From positions 192,163 to 256,162 of the forward strand of contig CAKPIA010000001.1 in the NCBI GenBank assembly GCA_934162205.1: DNA of 64,000 bases. The letters run 5' to 3'. The DNA comes from an uncultured Clostridia bacterium. GTDB taxonomy: Bacteria; Bacillota; Clostridia; TANB77; CAG-508. Below, one piece after another: positions 52,785-62,133 of this stretch; the stretch's first letter is position 1; each line of letters begins with the position of its first letter. Both the position numbers and the translations under genes were made by a program. A model generated the notes under the pieces. That model worked only from the letters and a program-made list of their open reading frames with translations. It was not told the origin of the DNA and made no database searches.

Positions 52785-53642
52785 TTATGCTAGTTTATTG
52801 GCTATTTTAGCAAAGTCACTTAGTGTAAGTTTTTCAGGTCTTATATTTATATCAATATTTAATTCATTTAAAACTTTAATACCATCTTCCTTGTTTAAAA
52901 ATACTTTTGAATTTACAAGTGAATTCAATAATGTTTTTCTTCTTTGCATAAAAGCTTTTTTTATAATATCAAATAATAATTCTTTATTTGAAACATCAAT
53001 TGGCGGATTTTTTCTTATATTTAATTTTATTACTTCTGATGTTACTTCTGGTTCAGGAATAAATGAGTTGTTTTCAACTTCTAATATTTTTTCAGATGTA
53101 CAATAATAATATATTGCATATGTTATTGCACCTGTATTTTTTCCTCCTGGTATTTCTATAAGTCTATCTGCTACTTCTTTTTGTATCATAACAGTTATAC
53201 TATTTATATCTAAATTACTTTCTAATAATTTCATTATTATTGGTGTAGTTATATAGTAAGGTAAATTTGCTACTATTTTTACATTTTTTATTTCATTATT
53301 TTGTTTTTGTTCTTTAATTATTTTATTCAAATCTGTTTTTAAAATATCATTATTTAAGATTTCAATATTATCATATAATTTAAATCTATCATTTAAAATT
53401 TTAATCATATTTTTATCTAATTCAACACAAATTACTTTATTAGCTTTTTCTAACAAAAATCTTGTTAGTGTTCCAAGCCCTGGTCCTATTTCTATAACTA
53501 AATCTTCTTTTGTAATATTAGAACTATCTATAATTGAATTTACAACATCTTGATTTATTAAAAAATTTTGTCCTAAACTTTTATTTGCTCTAATATTATA
53601 TTTGTTCATTATAAATCTTGTTTCTTCTAAAATATCACTCAT
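52785..53642 (-). CDS. rsmA: 16S rRNA dimethyladenosine transferase
   Basis: 285 residues from the ATG at 53640-53642 with GAGG upstream (KsgA). SAM-binding motifs: NKSLGQNFLINQDVVNSIID, LVIEIGPGLGTLTRFLLEKA, VICVELDKNMIKIL, and the catalytic NLPY in VANLPYYITTPIIMKLLES. It dimethylates the 3'-end loop of 16S rRNA. Divergent from the second PBP gene. Confidence 0.96.
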   Translation of the reverse strand: MSDILEETRFIMNKYNIRANKSLGQNFLINQDVVNSIIDSSNITKEDLVIEIGPGLGTLTRFLLEKANKVICVELDKNMIKILNDRFKLYDNIEILNNDILKTDLNKIIKEQKQNNEIKNVKIVANLPYYITTPIIMKLLESNLDINSITVMIQKEVADRLIEIPGGKNTGAITYAIYYYCTSEKILEVENNSFIPEPEVTSEVIKLNIRKNPPIDVSNKELLFDIIKKAFMQRRKTLLNSLVNSKVFLNKEDGIKVLNELNIDINIRPEKLTLSDFAKIANKLA

Positions 53643-53699
53643 ATCTAACCTCACTTATTTTATTTTACTATGAATTTATAATTTATACAATATTTAGTA

Positions 53700-53728
53700 T
53701 TGATTTATATATTTTTTTACTATAAAAT
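53700..53728 (+). promoter_or_regulatory. Possible promoter for the second PBP gene
   Basis: TTGATT (53700-53705), 17-nt spacer, TAAAAT (53723-53728), about 34 nt upstream of the ATG. The gene has a weak ribosome binding site (GGTGA). Confidence 0.5.
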
Positions 53729-53761
53729 GTATATAATTTAATTTTAAAAAATGGTGATATT

Positions 53762-56059
53762 ATGGAAAAAAATAATAAAAATAAAAATTCCAAAAAAACA
53801 AATAATAAAAAAGTAGTAAAATTAAAAAATGACTTTAATGCTAATAATATGATATCAAATAAAAAACTAAAAACAATTACTATTGTAGTATTAATTTTAT
53901 TGCTTGCTTTAATTATTAGAATTGCCTGGATTCAATTTATACAAGGATCCTCTTTAAAAGAAATGAGTTATTCTCAACAAAATATAAACCAAATAATAAG
54001 TCCAAAAAGAGGTAATATATATGATTCAACAGGTCAACCTTTGGCAAGTAGTACACAAGTAGATACAATTACAATTAATCCCAAAAAAATAAAAGCAAAA
54101 GATAAAACAGAAGAATCAACAAAGGCTTTACAAGAAAAAGTAGCAAAAGGTCTTTCAGAAATATTTGAACTTGACTACAATGAAACTCTTGAAAAAGTGC
54201 AAAGTACTTCTGCTGTTGAAACAATTGCAAGAAAAGTAGAACAAGATAAAGTGGATGAACTAAAAACATGGATGAAAACTAATAAAATTTCAGTTGGAAT
54301 AAATATAGATGAAGATACAAAAAGATATTATCCATATTCTACTTTAGCTTCTGCCGTACTAGGATTTTGTGGAACAGATAATGATGGTAGATATGGAATA
54401 GAAAATAAATGGAATTCTGTATTATCAGGCACGGCAGGAAAAATTGTAAGTTCCAAAGATGGTAGTCAATCAGAAATTCCTAATAGCGAACAAACTTACA
54501 TTGCCGCACAAAATGGTAGTGATTTAACACTTACAATAGATATAAATATTCAAACAACAATAGAAAAATATTTAAAACAAGCTGTGGAAGATAACTCTTG
54601 TGAAAGAGGCGGAAATGTAATTGTTATGAATCCAAAAACTGGTGATATATTAGGAATGGCTTCATACCCTAATTATGATTTAAATAACCCAAACACTCCA
54701 AATTCAACATTATCAACAAATTGGGATTCATTATCATCTGAAGAAAAGTCTAGCTCTTTATATAAAATGTGGTCAAATAAATCAATACACGAAACATATG
54801 AACCTGGTTCTACTTTTAAAACAATAACAGCCTCAGTTGCTTTAGAAGAAAATATTACGGGAACAGATGTAACAAACGATTTTATATGTAATGGTTCAGA
54901 AAATGTTAATGGAACAGTAATTAAATGCTGGAGATCTACTCCTCATGGTTATTTAACATTAAGAGGGGCTTTAGAAAATTCTTGTAACCCTGCTCTTATG
55001 CAATTAGGAAAAAGAATTGGTGCATCTACTTTATATAAATACTATAAAGCATTTGGTTTATTCGATAAAACAGGAGTTGCTTTACCTGGAGAAGCTAATA
55101 GTATCTTTCATGATTTAAGTGACGTTGGTCCTGTTGAACTTGCTACAATGTCATTTGGTCAAAGATTTAATGTAACACCTTTACAAATGATAACAGCAAT
55201 ATCTGCAATAGCAAATGATGGAGTTCTAATGCAACCTAGAATAGTTAAAGAAATAACAAATTCAGAAACTGGAGCTAAAACTACTGTTGAACCAGTTACA
55301 GTAAGACAAGTATTATCAAAACAAACTTCAGACAAAGTAAAATCTATGCTGGAATCTGTTGTATTACATGGAACTGGTGGAAATGCTAAAGTTAACGGAT
55401 ATTCAATTGGTGGTAAAACAGGTACATCAGAACCACCTTCTAATAATAAAGATGCAGGCTATGTTGCATCATATGTTGCAATATCTCCAATTGAAAATAC
55501 AGAAGTTGTATTATTATTAACACTATATAAACCTCAAGGAAAAAGCCACCAAGGTGGAACTATAGCTGGGCCAGTTGTTGGGCAAATGCTTTCAGAAATA
55601 TTACCTTACTTAGAAGTATCATCTGAAGAAACTACAACATCAGATACAACTTCAGGTTCAAATTCTACTAAAACTTTACCTAATGTTACTAGCAAAACTG
55701 TAACAGAAGCAAAAAAAATATTAGAAGAATATGGTTTAACTGCAAGTTATTCTGTTTCTGGAAATGCTAATAGTTTATTAGTTACAGACCAAGTTCCAAA
55801 ACCTGGAACACAATTATTATCTGGTTCAATTGTAAAATTATATTCAGAAGAAAATAATGTACGTACTTCTGTAACAGTACCAGATTTAAAAGGAATGTCA
55901 GCTGCTCAAGCCACAAATTCTTTAAAATCTAAAAATTTAAATATAAGTATTGAAGGAACAGGTGTTGTAATATCTCAAGATTATGCAAAAGATTCTACAG
56001 TTGAAGAAGGAACTGTTATAAAAGTAACACTAAAACAAAATAAAGGTGAAGCTCATTAA
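53762..56059 (+). CDS. Class B penicillin-binding protein with two PASTA domains
   Basis: 765 residues: Asn/Lys-rich cytoplasmic N-terminus, membrane helix (TIVVLILLLALIIRIAWIQF), dimerisation domain (RGNIYDSTGQPLASSTQVDT), transpeptidase with S350 in YEPGSTFKTITASVALEE, SCN at about 407, K552 in IGGKTGTSEPPS, and two PASTA domains (from about 637 and 700). It crosslinks peptidoglycan at the septum or during spore cortex formation with a SEDS partner. It is a close paralogue of the split PBP at 46301-48088 and could cover for it. It lacks neighbouring division genes. Confidence 0.93.
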   Translation: MEKNNKNKNSKKTNNKKVVKLKNDFNANNMISNKKLKTITIVVLILLLALIIRIAWIQFIQGSSLKEMSYSQQNINQIISPKRGNIYDSTGQPLASSTQVDTITINPKKIKAKDKTEESTKALQEKVAKGLSEIFELDYNETLEKVQSTSAVETIARKVEQDKVDELKTWMKTNKISVGINIDEDTKRYYPYSTLASAVLGFCGTDNDGRYGIENKWNSVLSGTAGKIVSSKDGSQSEIPNSEQTYIAAQNGSDLTLTIDINIQTTIEKYLKQAVEDNSCERGGNVIVMNPKTGDILGMASYPNYDLNNPNTPNSTLSTNWDSLSSEEKSSSLYKMWSNKSIHETYEPGSTFKTITASVALEENITGTDVTNDFICNGSENVNGTVIKCWRSTPHGYLTLRGALENSCNPALMQLGKRIGASTLYKYYKAFGLFDKTGVALPGEANSIFHDLSDVGPVELATMSFGQRFNVTPLQMITAISAIANDGVLMQPRIVKEITNSETGAKTTVEPVTVRQVLSKQTSDKVKSMLESVVLHGTGGNAKVNGYSIGGKTGTSEPPSNNKDAGYVASYVAISPIENTEVVLLLTLYKPQGKSHQGGTIAGPVVGQMLSEILPYLEVSSEETTTSDTTSGSNSTKTLPNVTSKTVTEAKKILEEYGLTASYSVSGNANSLLVTDQVPKPGTQLLSGSIVKLYSEENNVRTSVTVPDLKGMSAAQATNSLKSKNLNISIEGTGVVISQDYAKDSTVEEGTVIKVTLKQNKGEAH

Positions 56060-56079
56060 CTTCACTCACAGAATAAAAA

Positions 56080-56124
56080 CAAAAAGCACATAAAGTTAAT
56101 TTTTAACATTATGTGCTTTTATTT
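56080..56124. terminator. Bidirectional intrinsic terminator
   Basis: AAAAGCACATAA/TTATGTGCTTTT with A and T runs outside, between the convergent PBP and TSCPD genes. Confidence 0.8.
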
Positions 56125-56125
56125 T

Positions 56126-56380
56126 TTATTTTTGACTTGCTTTATAAGCTTCCAAAGCTTTAGCAACTTGATCAGGACATGATGTACCTCTCATACCACA
56201 TGGGATACCTTTTAGCATTTCTATAACTTCATCAACAGTTCTACCTACTACTAATTTAGAGACACCAACTGTATTTCCTGGACATCCTCCTATAATTTGT
56301 AATTTTTTTATAACATTTCCTTCTATTTCAAAAATCATTGCTCCTGAACAAACACCTTCAGGTATATATTTAAATTGCAT
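56126..56380 (-). CDS. TSCPD domain protein
   Basis: 84 residues from the ATG at 56378-56380, nine nt after GGAG. It has the compact TSCPD arrangement: FKYIPEGVCSGAMIFEIEGN, IIGGCPGNTVGVSKLVVGRT and IPCGMRGTSCPDQVAKALEA, with conserved cysteines and the TSCPD words. The same domain ends class II ribonucleotide reductases, but stand-alone copies such as this one have no proven role. Probably monocistronic. Confidence 0.85.
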   Translation of the reverse strand: MQFKYIPEGVCSGAMIFEIEGNVIKKLQIIGGCPGNTVGVSKLVVGRTVDEVIEMLKGIPCGMRGTSCPDQVAKALEAYKASQK

Positions 56381-56460
56381 AATTATCATCTCCTTTATAA
56401 TATTATTATAATAAAGTAAGTTATAAAAATCAATAGCATTTTTTTACAGCTTTTTACTTA

Positions 56461-57003
56461 TTATTTATTTATACCTAACATTAGCGTTTGTTTGTTATTT
56501 ATATTTTTAAATATATAACTATTACATTTAGTTTTTTTCAAACACTCATTAAAGTTAATAAAATGTATTATTGCTTTTTGTTTTACTTCTTGTTTATTTT
56601 CTTCTTGAAGCAATACACTTTTCTTATTTTCATCAATATCTAGTGGAGTTATTATTACTCTATTAAGTAATTTATTCTGTTCATATAATAAGGACCAATA
56701 ACAAAATATTGACTCTTTAATTTTGTCATTTTCAATAAACTTTAGATATATATTTCTAACTTTATTATTAATAAATTTAATTTTTAATTCTAAAACATAA
56801 AATTCATATGCGGAAATATTATCAAATTTCTTTATATTTTTTGATATAATATATTTAATTTTTAATTCCAATATATTTTCTATTAATTCAAATATTGTTT
56901 CTTTAAATATTTTGTTCTCAAAAATGTAGTCTTCTGGAATTGAAAACTTATTTTGTTTATTAATAATTTTCTTCCTTTCTGTATTTTTATTCCATTTTCT
57001 CAT
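56461..57003 (-). CDS. Rpn-associated protein of unknown function
   Basis: 180 residues. It follows, and overlaps by 17 nt, the Rpn-like gene upstream. Segments such as YEFYVLELKIKFINNKVRNI, YLKFIENDKIKESIFCYWSL and LLNRVIITPLDIDENKK repeat the strand order of the Rpn/PDDEXK transposase-like core (strand, acidic-polar strand, then helix with YWSLLY), so it may be a diverged, inactive paralogue of its partner. No catalytic triad is visible. The start overlaps the preceding gene and a weak GGAAAG site. Confidence 0.5.
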   Translation of the reverse strand: MRKWNKNTERKKIINKQNKFSIPEDYIFENKIFKETIFELIENILELKIKYIISKNIKKFDNISAYEFYVLELKIKFINNKVRNIYLKFIENDKIKESIFCYWSLLYEQNKLLNRVIITPLDIDENKKSVLLQEENKQEVKQKAIIHFINFNECLKKTKCNSYIFKNINNKQTLMLGINK

Positions 57004-57625
57004 CTTTCCAGTATCTATCTGCTAAATCATCTAATGCTTTTATAGATTTATAATTATTTATAGCATACTGTTTTAACTCATTATCACTTCCTTCTAAATA
57101 TGCAATCCATGCATCTTCTTTATTTTCTATAGATTTCTTTCTCTTTATAAATTTTTTTAATTCTATTGTATGTAATTCTAACTCCTTTGCACTTTCACCT
57201 AATGATGTATTTTCTCTAACCTTTATAACTTTATGATATTCTTTAGAGCTAAAATAATTAAAATCTAAAATATTTATAGTAATTGTTTCTACTTCTTTAT
57301 CTTGATTTTCATATTCTAATTGATTTCCATGTATTTGTGCATAATACAATAATAATTTATTTTGAATATAATATCCATCAATAATTTGAATTCCTACATT
57401 TAATTCTCTGTTATCTTTTGTAATTATTCTAACATCCGCAATTCCAAAATTATCTTCTTGAGGTAAAAATTTAGATATCTTATCCAAATATGGATGCAAT
57501 TCTATTTGTCTTATTTCTAATTTTAAAACTGCTTCTATAAAATCTTTTATTATTTCTAAACTTGTTCGTTTATTTAATATTTTTCTTAAAACATAATTAC
57601 TTTTAGACACAAAAAGTCTATTCAT
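56987..57625 (-). CDS. Rpn/PD-(D/E)XK-family protein, probably catalytically altered
   Basis: 212 residues resembling the recombination-promoting nuclease / transposase-like PDDEXK family: NRLFVSKSNYVLRKILNKRT, EDNFGIADVRIITKDNRELN, a helix with YYIQNKLLLYYAQIHGNQLE, ETITINILDFNYFSSKEYHK and LELHTIELKKFIKR. In the family the second strand reads I-E-I/M-Q; here it is VGIQ, so the acidic residue is Gly. The C-terminus (DELAD-like ALDDLADRYWKDEKME) is typical. The start has AAGG upstream. A promoter with Spo0A-like boxes lies about 180 nt upstream. Confidence 0.6.
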   Translation of the reverse strand: MNRLFVSKSNYVLRKILNKRTSLEIIKDFIEAVLKLEIRQIELHPYLDKISKFLPQEDNFGIADVRIITKDNRELNVGIQIIDGYYIQNKLLLYYAQIHGNQLEYENQDKEVETITINILDFNYFSSKEYHKVIKVRENTSLGESAKELELHTIELKKFIKRKKSIENKEDAWIAYLEGSDNELKQYAINNYKSIKALDDLADRYWKDEKME

Positions 57626-57806
57626 CTAACGCCTTCTTTCTAAATAATTTTTTATAATCCTCCTTTTACTTAATAATTTTAAAATAATTGATTTCTTATA
57701 AGATAAAACTTTAATGAGCTATAACTCTATTTGAAAAAATGTAACTTTGATAAAATAATTTTGAATAAATATTTTTTGTTACGTAAATTATATAATTTAT
57801 ATTTCG

Positions 57807-57836
57807 AGTATAATATTTTTTTACATATATTGTCAA
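57807..57836 (-). promoter_or_regulatory. Sigma-A-type promoter upstream of the Rpn-like genes
   Basis: Leftward TTGACA (57836-57831), 18-nt spacer, TATACT (57812-57807), about 180 nt upstream of the Rpn-like start. The long leader (57626-57806) holds no gene that I can support. Confidence 0.6.
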
Positions 57837-57840
57837 CATT

Positions 57841-57881
57841 TTCGACAAAAATTTATTTCTTTTTCATCGCAAAATTCGACA
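57841..57881 (-). promoter_or_regulatory. Two Spo0A-box-like sites
   Basis: TGTCGAA, the consensus 0A box, occurs twice on the leftward strand (57847-57841 and 57881-57875), the nearer one starting four nt from the -35 box. The spacing from the -35 box fits activation, as at known Spo0A-stimulated promoters. Binding is inferred from the match only. Confidence 0.5.
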
Positions 57882-57992
57882 TTTGTGTAATTATTTTTAA
57901 AATTACTATTGTATTAAAAGTCTAAAATTCTTATTTTAATATAAAGCAAAGTATTTATATTATAAGAATTTCAACAATTTTCCTATAGCATA

Positions 57993-58043
57993 ATAAAATA
58001 CCTAAATATGTAATTATTTATTTTCCAAATTTAGGCATTTTAT
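57993..58043 (-). terminator. Intrinsic terminator of the pyr operon
   Basis: AAAATGCCTAAAT/ATTTAGGTATTTT, stem with one mismatch, after the pyrD stop codon, T-rich on the leftward side. The gap 57626-58067 holds this, the promoter and the 0A boxes. Confidence 0.7.
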
Positions 58044-58067
58044 CATTTTTAATTATATCTTTTAGCT

Positions 58068-58976
58068 CTAATTCATTTGAACTTTTCCTACAATATCATT
58101 TATATCATCTATATTGTGCATTTTCATGTAGTCTTCTATTCCTTTTACTGTATTAACACTAGTATAAGGATCAATAAAATTACCTGCACCTATAGAAATT
58201 GCTTGAGCTCCTGCAAGCATAAATTCTATTGCATCATCTCCGTTTACAATTCCTCCCATTCCAAGAACTGGAATATTAACAGCTTGTGCAACTTGATATA
58301 CCATTCTAACTGCAACTGGTTTTATAGCTGGGCCAGAAAGTCCTCCAGTATTATTAGCTAAAACTGGTTTTCTTTGATTTATATCAATTTTCATTCCTAA
58401 TAATGTATTTATTAAAGAAACTCCATCTGCTCCTGCATCTTCAACAGCTTTTGCTATACTTGCTATATCTGTAACATTTGGTGTTAATTTTACAATTAAA
58501 GGTTTATCTAAAACTTTTCTAACTTCACTTGTAACTTGTTTAACACCTTCATATGTATTGCCAAACGCCATACATCCAGCTTTTACATTTGGGCAAGATA
58601 AATTCAACTCAACTCCGTCTATATCAAGAATATTTAATATTTTGCAAAGTTCAACATATTCATCAATTGAGCTTCCACAAGCATTTACAATTATAGCTGT
58701 ATCAAATTTTCTAAGCCATGGTAAATCATTTTCTGCAAAATATTCAACTCCTGGATTTTGAAGTCCAATACTATTTAACATTCCACTTGCTGTTTCACAT
58801 ACTCTTGAAGGTTTATTTCCACTTCTTGGCTTTAATGATGTTCCTTTTGTTATAATTCCTCCTAATTTACTTAAATCAAAAAACTCACTATATTCTCTTC
58901 CATATCCAAAAGTTCCTGAAGCAACTGTTACTGGATTTTTCATTTTTATTCCGGCTAAATTAACTTCTGTTTTCAT
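58068..58976 (-). CDS. pyrD: Dihydroorotate dehydrogenase B, catalytic subunit
   Basis: 302 residues, FMN enzyme oxidising dihydroorotate in pyrimidine synthesis. KNPVTVASGTFGYGREYSEF, GGIITKGTSLKPRSGN, the catalytic Cys region VELNLSCPNVKAGCMAFGNT and IPVLGMGGIVNGDDAIEFML are characteristic of class 1B. Its partner pyrK is 39 nt upstream. Stop codon TAG, then Ser and TAA. Confidence 0.96.
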   Translation of the reverse strand: MKTEVNLAGIKMKNPVTVASGTFGYGREYSEFFDLSKLGGIITKGTSLKPRSGNKPSRVCETASGMLNSIGLQNPGVEYFAENDLPWLRKFDTAIIVNACGSSIDEYVELCKILNILDIDGVELNLSCPNVKAGCMAFGNTYEGVKQVTSEVRKVLDKPLIVKLTPNVTDIASIAKAVEDAGADGVSLINTLLGMKIDINQRKPVLANNTGGLSGPAIKPVAVRMVYQVAQAVNIPVLGMGGIVNGDDAIEFMLAGAQAISIGAGNFIDPYTSVNTVKGIEDYMKMHNIDDINDIVGKVQMN

Positions 58977-59015
58977 ATTATTAATCTCCTTTTTAGTTTA
59001 TATTAATTGGTAGAA

Positions 59016-59807
59016 CTATATTTCTACATCTTTTGCCTCAAATACTGGTCCTGCTTTACATACATGCACATATTCTGGTTTTTCGCTAGAACTTTCTGCT
59101 GTCTTAACAGCACAACCTAAGCATACTCCTAATCCACATCCCATTTTCTCTTCTAAAGAGATTTGGCAAGGAATATTTTTTTCTATAGCATAATTTCTAA
59201 CAGCTTTAAGCATTGGTAAAGGTCCACATGCAAAAATACAATCTATTTTTCCATCTTCAACATCTTTTTTCAAAAAGTCTATTGCAAAACCTTTTTCAGA
59301 ATATGATCCGTCATCTGTTGTAAGAATTAATTCATTTGCTAATTCTTTAAATTCATCTTCTAGAACAACAAAATCTTTATTTCTAAATCCTAAATAGATA
59401 TTTACATTTTTTCCATCATTTTTTGCATTTTTAGCTAATTCATATAATGGAAATACACCAATTCCTCCACCAATAATTGCAATATTTTGAAAATCATTAT
59501 ATTCAAATGTTCCATGTCCTAAAGGTCCTATTATATCAATAAGATCTCCTTCTACCTTTTCTGATAATATTTTTGTTCCTTTTCCTTTAACTTGGAATAT
59601 AAACTCTAAAATTCCATTTTCTTTATCCATATTGTGTATACTTATTGGTCTTCTTAAAAATGGTTCAACATTATCTGATACTCTAATTTCTATAAATTGA
59701 CCTTGTTTAGCGTCTTTTACTATATCAGGTGCTTCAACACTATATTTAACTATGTCTGATTTTAATTGTTCTTTTTTTATTAGTTTAGCAAAACTTTTTA
59801 CTGGCAT
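59016..59807 (-). CDS. pyrK: Dihydroorotate dehydrogenase B, electron-transfer subunit
   Basis: 263 residues. FAD domain (FLRRPISIHNMDKENG), NAD-binding part (IAIIGGGIGVFPLYELAKNA, DCIFACGPLPMLKAVRNYA) and the C-terminal [2Fe-2S] cysteines (EEKMGCGLGVCLGCAVKTAE ... HVCKAGPVF). It lets PyrD pass electrons to NAD. GGAGG upstream of the ATG. Between pyrF and pyrD in the operon. Confidence 0.95.
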   Translation of the reverse strand: MPVKSFAKLIKKEQLKSDIVKYSVEAPDIVKDAKQGQFIEIRVSDNVEPFLRRPISIHNMDKENGILEFIFQVKGKGTKILSEKVEGDLIDIIGPLGHGTFEYNDFQNIAIIGGGIGVFPLYELAKNAKNDGKNVNIYLGFRNKDFVVLEDEFKELANELILTTDDGSYSEKGFAIDFLKKDVEDGKIDCIFACGPLPMLKAVRNYAIEKNIPCQISLEEKMGCGLGVCLGCAVKTAESSSEKPEYVHVCKAGPVFEAKDVEI

Positions 59808-59819
59808 TTTATTTCCTCC

Positions 59820-60743
59820 CTATTTTATACTACTATTTAATTCATCTCTCATACGAATTGCCTCTGCTCTAGTTGCTTTTGCATAATCTTTTTCTTCAAA
59901 CTTATCTTTCCATCTGTCTGACTTATATGCACACATTAAACTTCTTGACGCATTTACAATTCCACCTAATCCATTTTTATCAAATCCTAAAGCAATATCA
60001 TCTGCTTTTCCTCCTTGTGCACCATAACCAGGAATTAGGAAAAATGTATGTGGAGCAGTTTCTCTTATTTGACTTAATTGTTCTGGATATGTTGCTCCTA
60101 CAACAGCAGCAATACTACTATAACCATATTCTCCAATTAAATCTTCACCCCAAGTTTCCACAAGTTTTGCAACTTTTGTGTATACTTCTTCTCCTGTTTC
60201 TAATTTTAAATCTTGTAAATCACCAGATGAAGGATTTGAAGTTTTTACAAGGATAAATATACCTTTATCATATTTTTTACAATCTTCTATAAAAGGTTTT
60301 ACACAATCTGTTCCCATATATGCATTTATAGTAACAAAATCAACATCATATATAGATTCTTCTTTTTCTCCTATTGGAGTTTTTCCTAAAAATGCATTAG
60401 AATATCCTGCAGCAGTTGAACCTATATCTCCTCTTTTTATATCTGCAATTACTACCATTCCTTTTTCTCTAGCATAATCACATGTTTCTTTAAATGCTTG
60501 CATTCCTGAAATTCCAAACATTTCATAAAATGCTATTTGTGGTTTTATTGCAGGAATTATATCATATGTGTTATCAATTAATTCTTTATTATATTCTACA
60601 ATTGCTTTACATACTTCTTCTAGACTTGTTCCATATTTTTCTTTTACACAATTTGGTAACATATCATATCTTGGATCTAATCCCATTACTGTAGGATTGT
60701 TTGTTTCTTTTATTTTGTTTATTAATTTATCAATCGCCTTCAT
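59820..60743 (-). CDS. pyrF: Orotidine 5'-phosphate decarboxylase (long type)
   Basis: 307 residues, the longer type 2 form. NPTVMGLDPRYDMLPNCVKE, DIIPAIKPQIAFYEMFGISG, the catalytic VVIADIKRGDIGSTAAGYSN (Lys-Asp pair) and TFFLIPGYGAQGGKADDIAL are present. It makes UMP. GGAGG upstream. Located between pyrC and pyrK. Confidence 0.95.
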   Translation of the reverse strand: MKAIDKLINKIKETNNPTVMGLDPRYDMLPNCVKEKYGTSLEEVCKAIVEYNKELIDNTYDIIPAIKPQIAFYEMFGISGMQAFKETCDYAREKGMVVIADIKRGDIGSTAAGYSNAFLGKTPIGEKEESIYDVDFVTINAYMGTDCVKPFIEDCKKYDKGIFILVKTSNPSSGDLQDLKLETGEEVYTKVAKLVETWGEDLIGEYGYSSIAAVVGATYPEQLSQIRETAPHTFFLIPGYGAQGGKADDIALGFDKNGLGGIVNASRSLMCAYKSDRWKDKFEEKDYAKATRAEAIRMRDELNSSIK

Positions 60744-60757
60744 TAATTTCCTCCACC

Positions 60758-62035
60758 TTATTTATCTTCATATACAATATTTCCACTTACAATTGTATAT
60801 TTATTTCTTCCTTTTAAATTTTTATCTATAAATGGACTATTTTTTGATTTTGAAACAACCATTTCTTTTGTATAAACATATTCTTTATTTGGATCTATTA
60901 TTGTTATATCTGCTGTTTTTCCTTCTTCTATAGTTCCTTTATCATCTAATCCTAATAATACAGATGGATTATATGATGTTAATCTAGCAACATCTAAATA
61001 TGTTAAATGACCTGGTTCAACCAAATTCATTATTATTGCTGGCACAACAGTCTCAAATCCTATTATTCCATTTGGCGCTTGAGCTAGTCCTTTTGCTTTT
61101 TCTTCTTCAGCATGTGGAGCATGATCTGTTATTATACTATCTATTGTTCCATCTTTTAATCCTTCAATAATAGCTTGTCTATCTTTTTCTTCTCTTAATG
61201 GAGGATTCATTTTTGCATTTACTCCTGATTTTAGTACTTCTTCTACTGTAAATGTAAAATAATGTGGACATGTTTCACAAGTTACTTTTACTCCTCTTTC
61301 TTTTGCATCTCTTATCATATTAACACTTGTTTTTGTACTTATATGACAGATATGTGCTCTTACATTATTTGTTTCTGATATTACTATTTCTCTTGCTGCC
61401 ATTATTTCTTCTGCTTCTGGTAATACACCTTCAACTCCTAATTTTTCTGCAACTTTACCCGCATTAATTGCACCACTTGAAACTGATTTTTCTTCACAGT
61501 GCGATGATACAAATGTACCTAATTTATCTGCTTCTATTATTGCTTGTCTCATAAATCTTGCATTAACAACCGGCATACCATCATCTGAAAATGCAATTGC
61601 TCCTGCTTTTTTTAATTCTTCAAAATTTACTAATTCTTCACCTTTTTCTCCTTTAGTTACAGGTGCATAAGGAAGAACATTGCATAAGTTTGTTTTTTTA
61701 CCTTTTTCTATTATTTCTTTTAAGACTTCTACTGTATCTGGTGATGGTTTAGTATTTGGCATTGGACATATAGTTGTATAACCTCCACAAACTGCACTTT
61801 TTGATCCTGTTTCTATTGTTTCTTTATGTTCAAAACCTGGTTCTCTTAAATGACAATGCATGTCTATCATACCTGGTAAAATAACTAAATCTGTACAATC
61901 AATTATTTTGTCTGCATATTCATTTATATCTTTTGCAACTTTTTTTATTTTTTCTCCCTCTATCAATACATCTAGATTTTCTTGCACATTATTTTTATAA
62001 TCTGCAACTAGTCCATTTTTCAATAAAGTTTTCAT
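60758..62035 (-). CDS. pyrC: Dihydroorotase
   Basis: 425 residues, amidohydrolase of the class I type. Metal ligands in ILPGMIDMHCHLREPGFEHK, the PMPNTKPSPD strand, the SHCEEKSVSS and AHICHISTKTSVNMI histidines, and DSIITDHAPHAEEEKAKGLA with the catalytic Asp. First gene of pyrC-pyrF-pyrK-pyrD; carbamoyl phosphate synthase, aspartate transcarbamoylase and pyrE are not in the window. GGAGG precedes the ATG. No PyrR attenuator is evident. Confidence 0.95.
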   Translation of the reverse strand: MKTLLKNGLVADYKNNVQENLDVLIEGEKIKKVAKDINEYADKIIDCTDLVILPGMIDMHCHLREPGFEHKETIETGSKSAVCGGYTTICPMPNTKPSPDTVEVLKEIIEKGKKTNLCNVLPYAPVTKGEKGEELVNFEELKKAGAIAFSDDGMPVVNARFMRQAIIEADKLGTFVSSHCEEKSVSSGAINAGKVAEKLGVEGVLPEAEEIMAAREIVISETNNVRAHICHISTKTSVNMIRDAKERGVKVTCETCPHYFTFTVEEVLKSGVNAKMNPPLREEKDRQAIIEGLKDGTIDSIITDHAPHAEEEKAKGLAQAPNGIIGFETVVPAIIMNLVEPGHLTYLDVARLTSYNPSVLLGLDDKGTIEEGKTADITIIDPNKEYVYTKEMVVSKSKNSPFIDKNLKGRNKYTIVSGNIVYEDK

Positions 62036-62059
62036 ATAATTCCTCCTTAATTTTTTTAT

Positions 62060-62088
62060 ATATTATCATTTTTCTTGGTTATATTCAA
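62060..62088 (-). promoter_or_regulatory. Sigma-A-type promoter of the pyr operon
   Basis: Leftward TTGAAT (62088-62083), 17-nt spacer, TAATAT (62065-62060), 25 nt before pyrC. Confidence 0.6.
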
Positions 62089-62133
62089 TAGTTTTAACTT
62101 ATATAAATATCTATTTTCATATAATATAAAAAA

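Noticed and set aside
57731..57925. A 64-codon + strand frame upstream of the Rpn-like genes.
   Set aside because: No ribosome binding site, hydrophobic low-complexity product, and it overlaps a better-supported promoter on the other strand.
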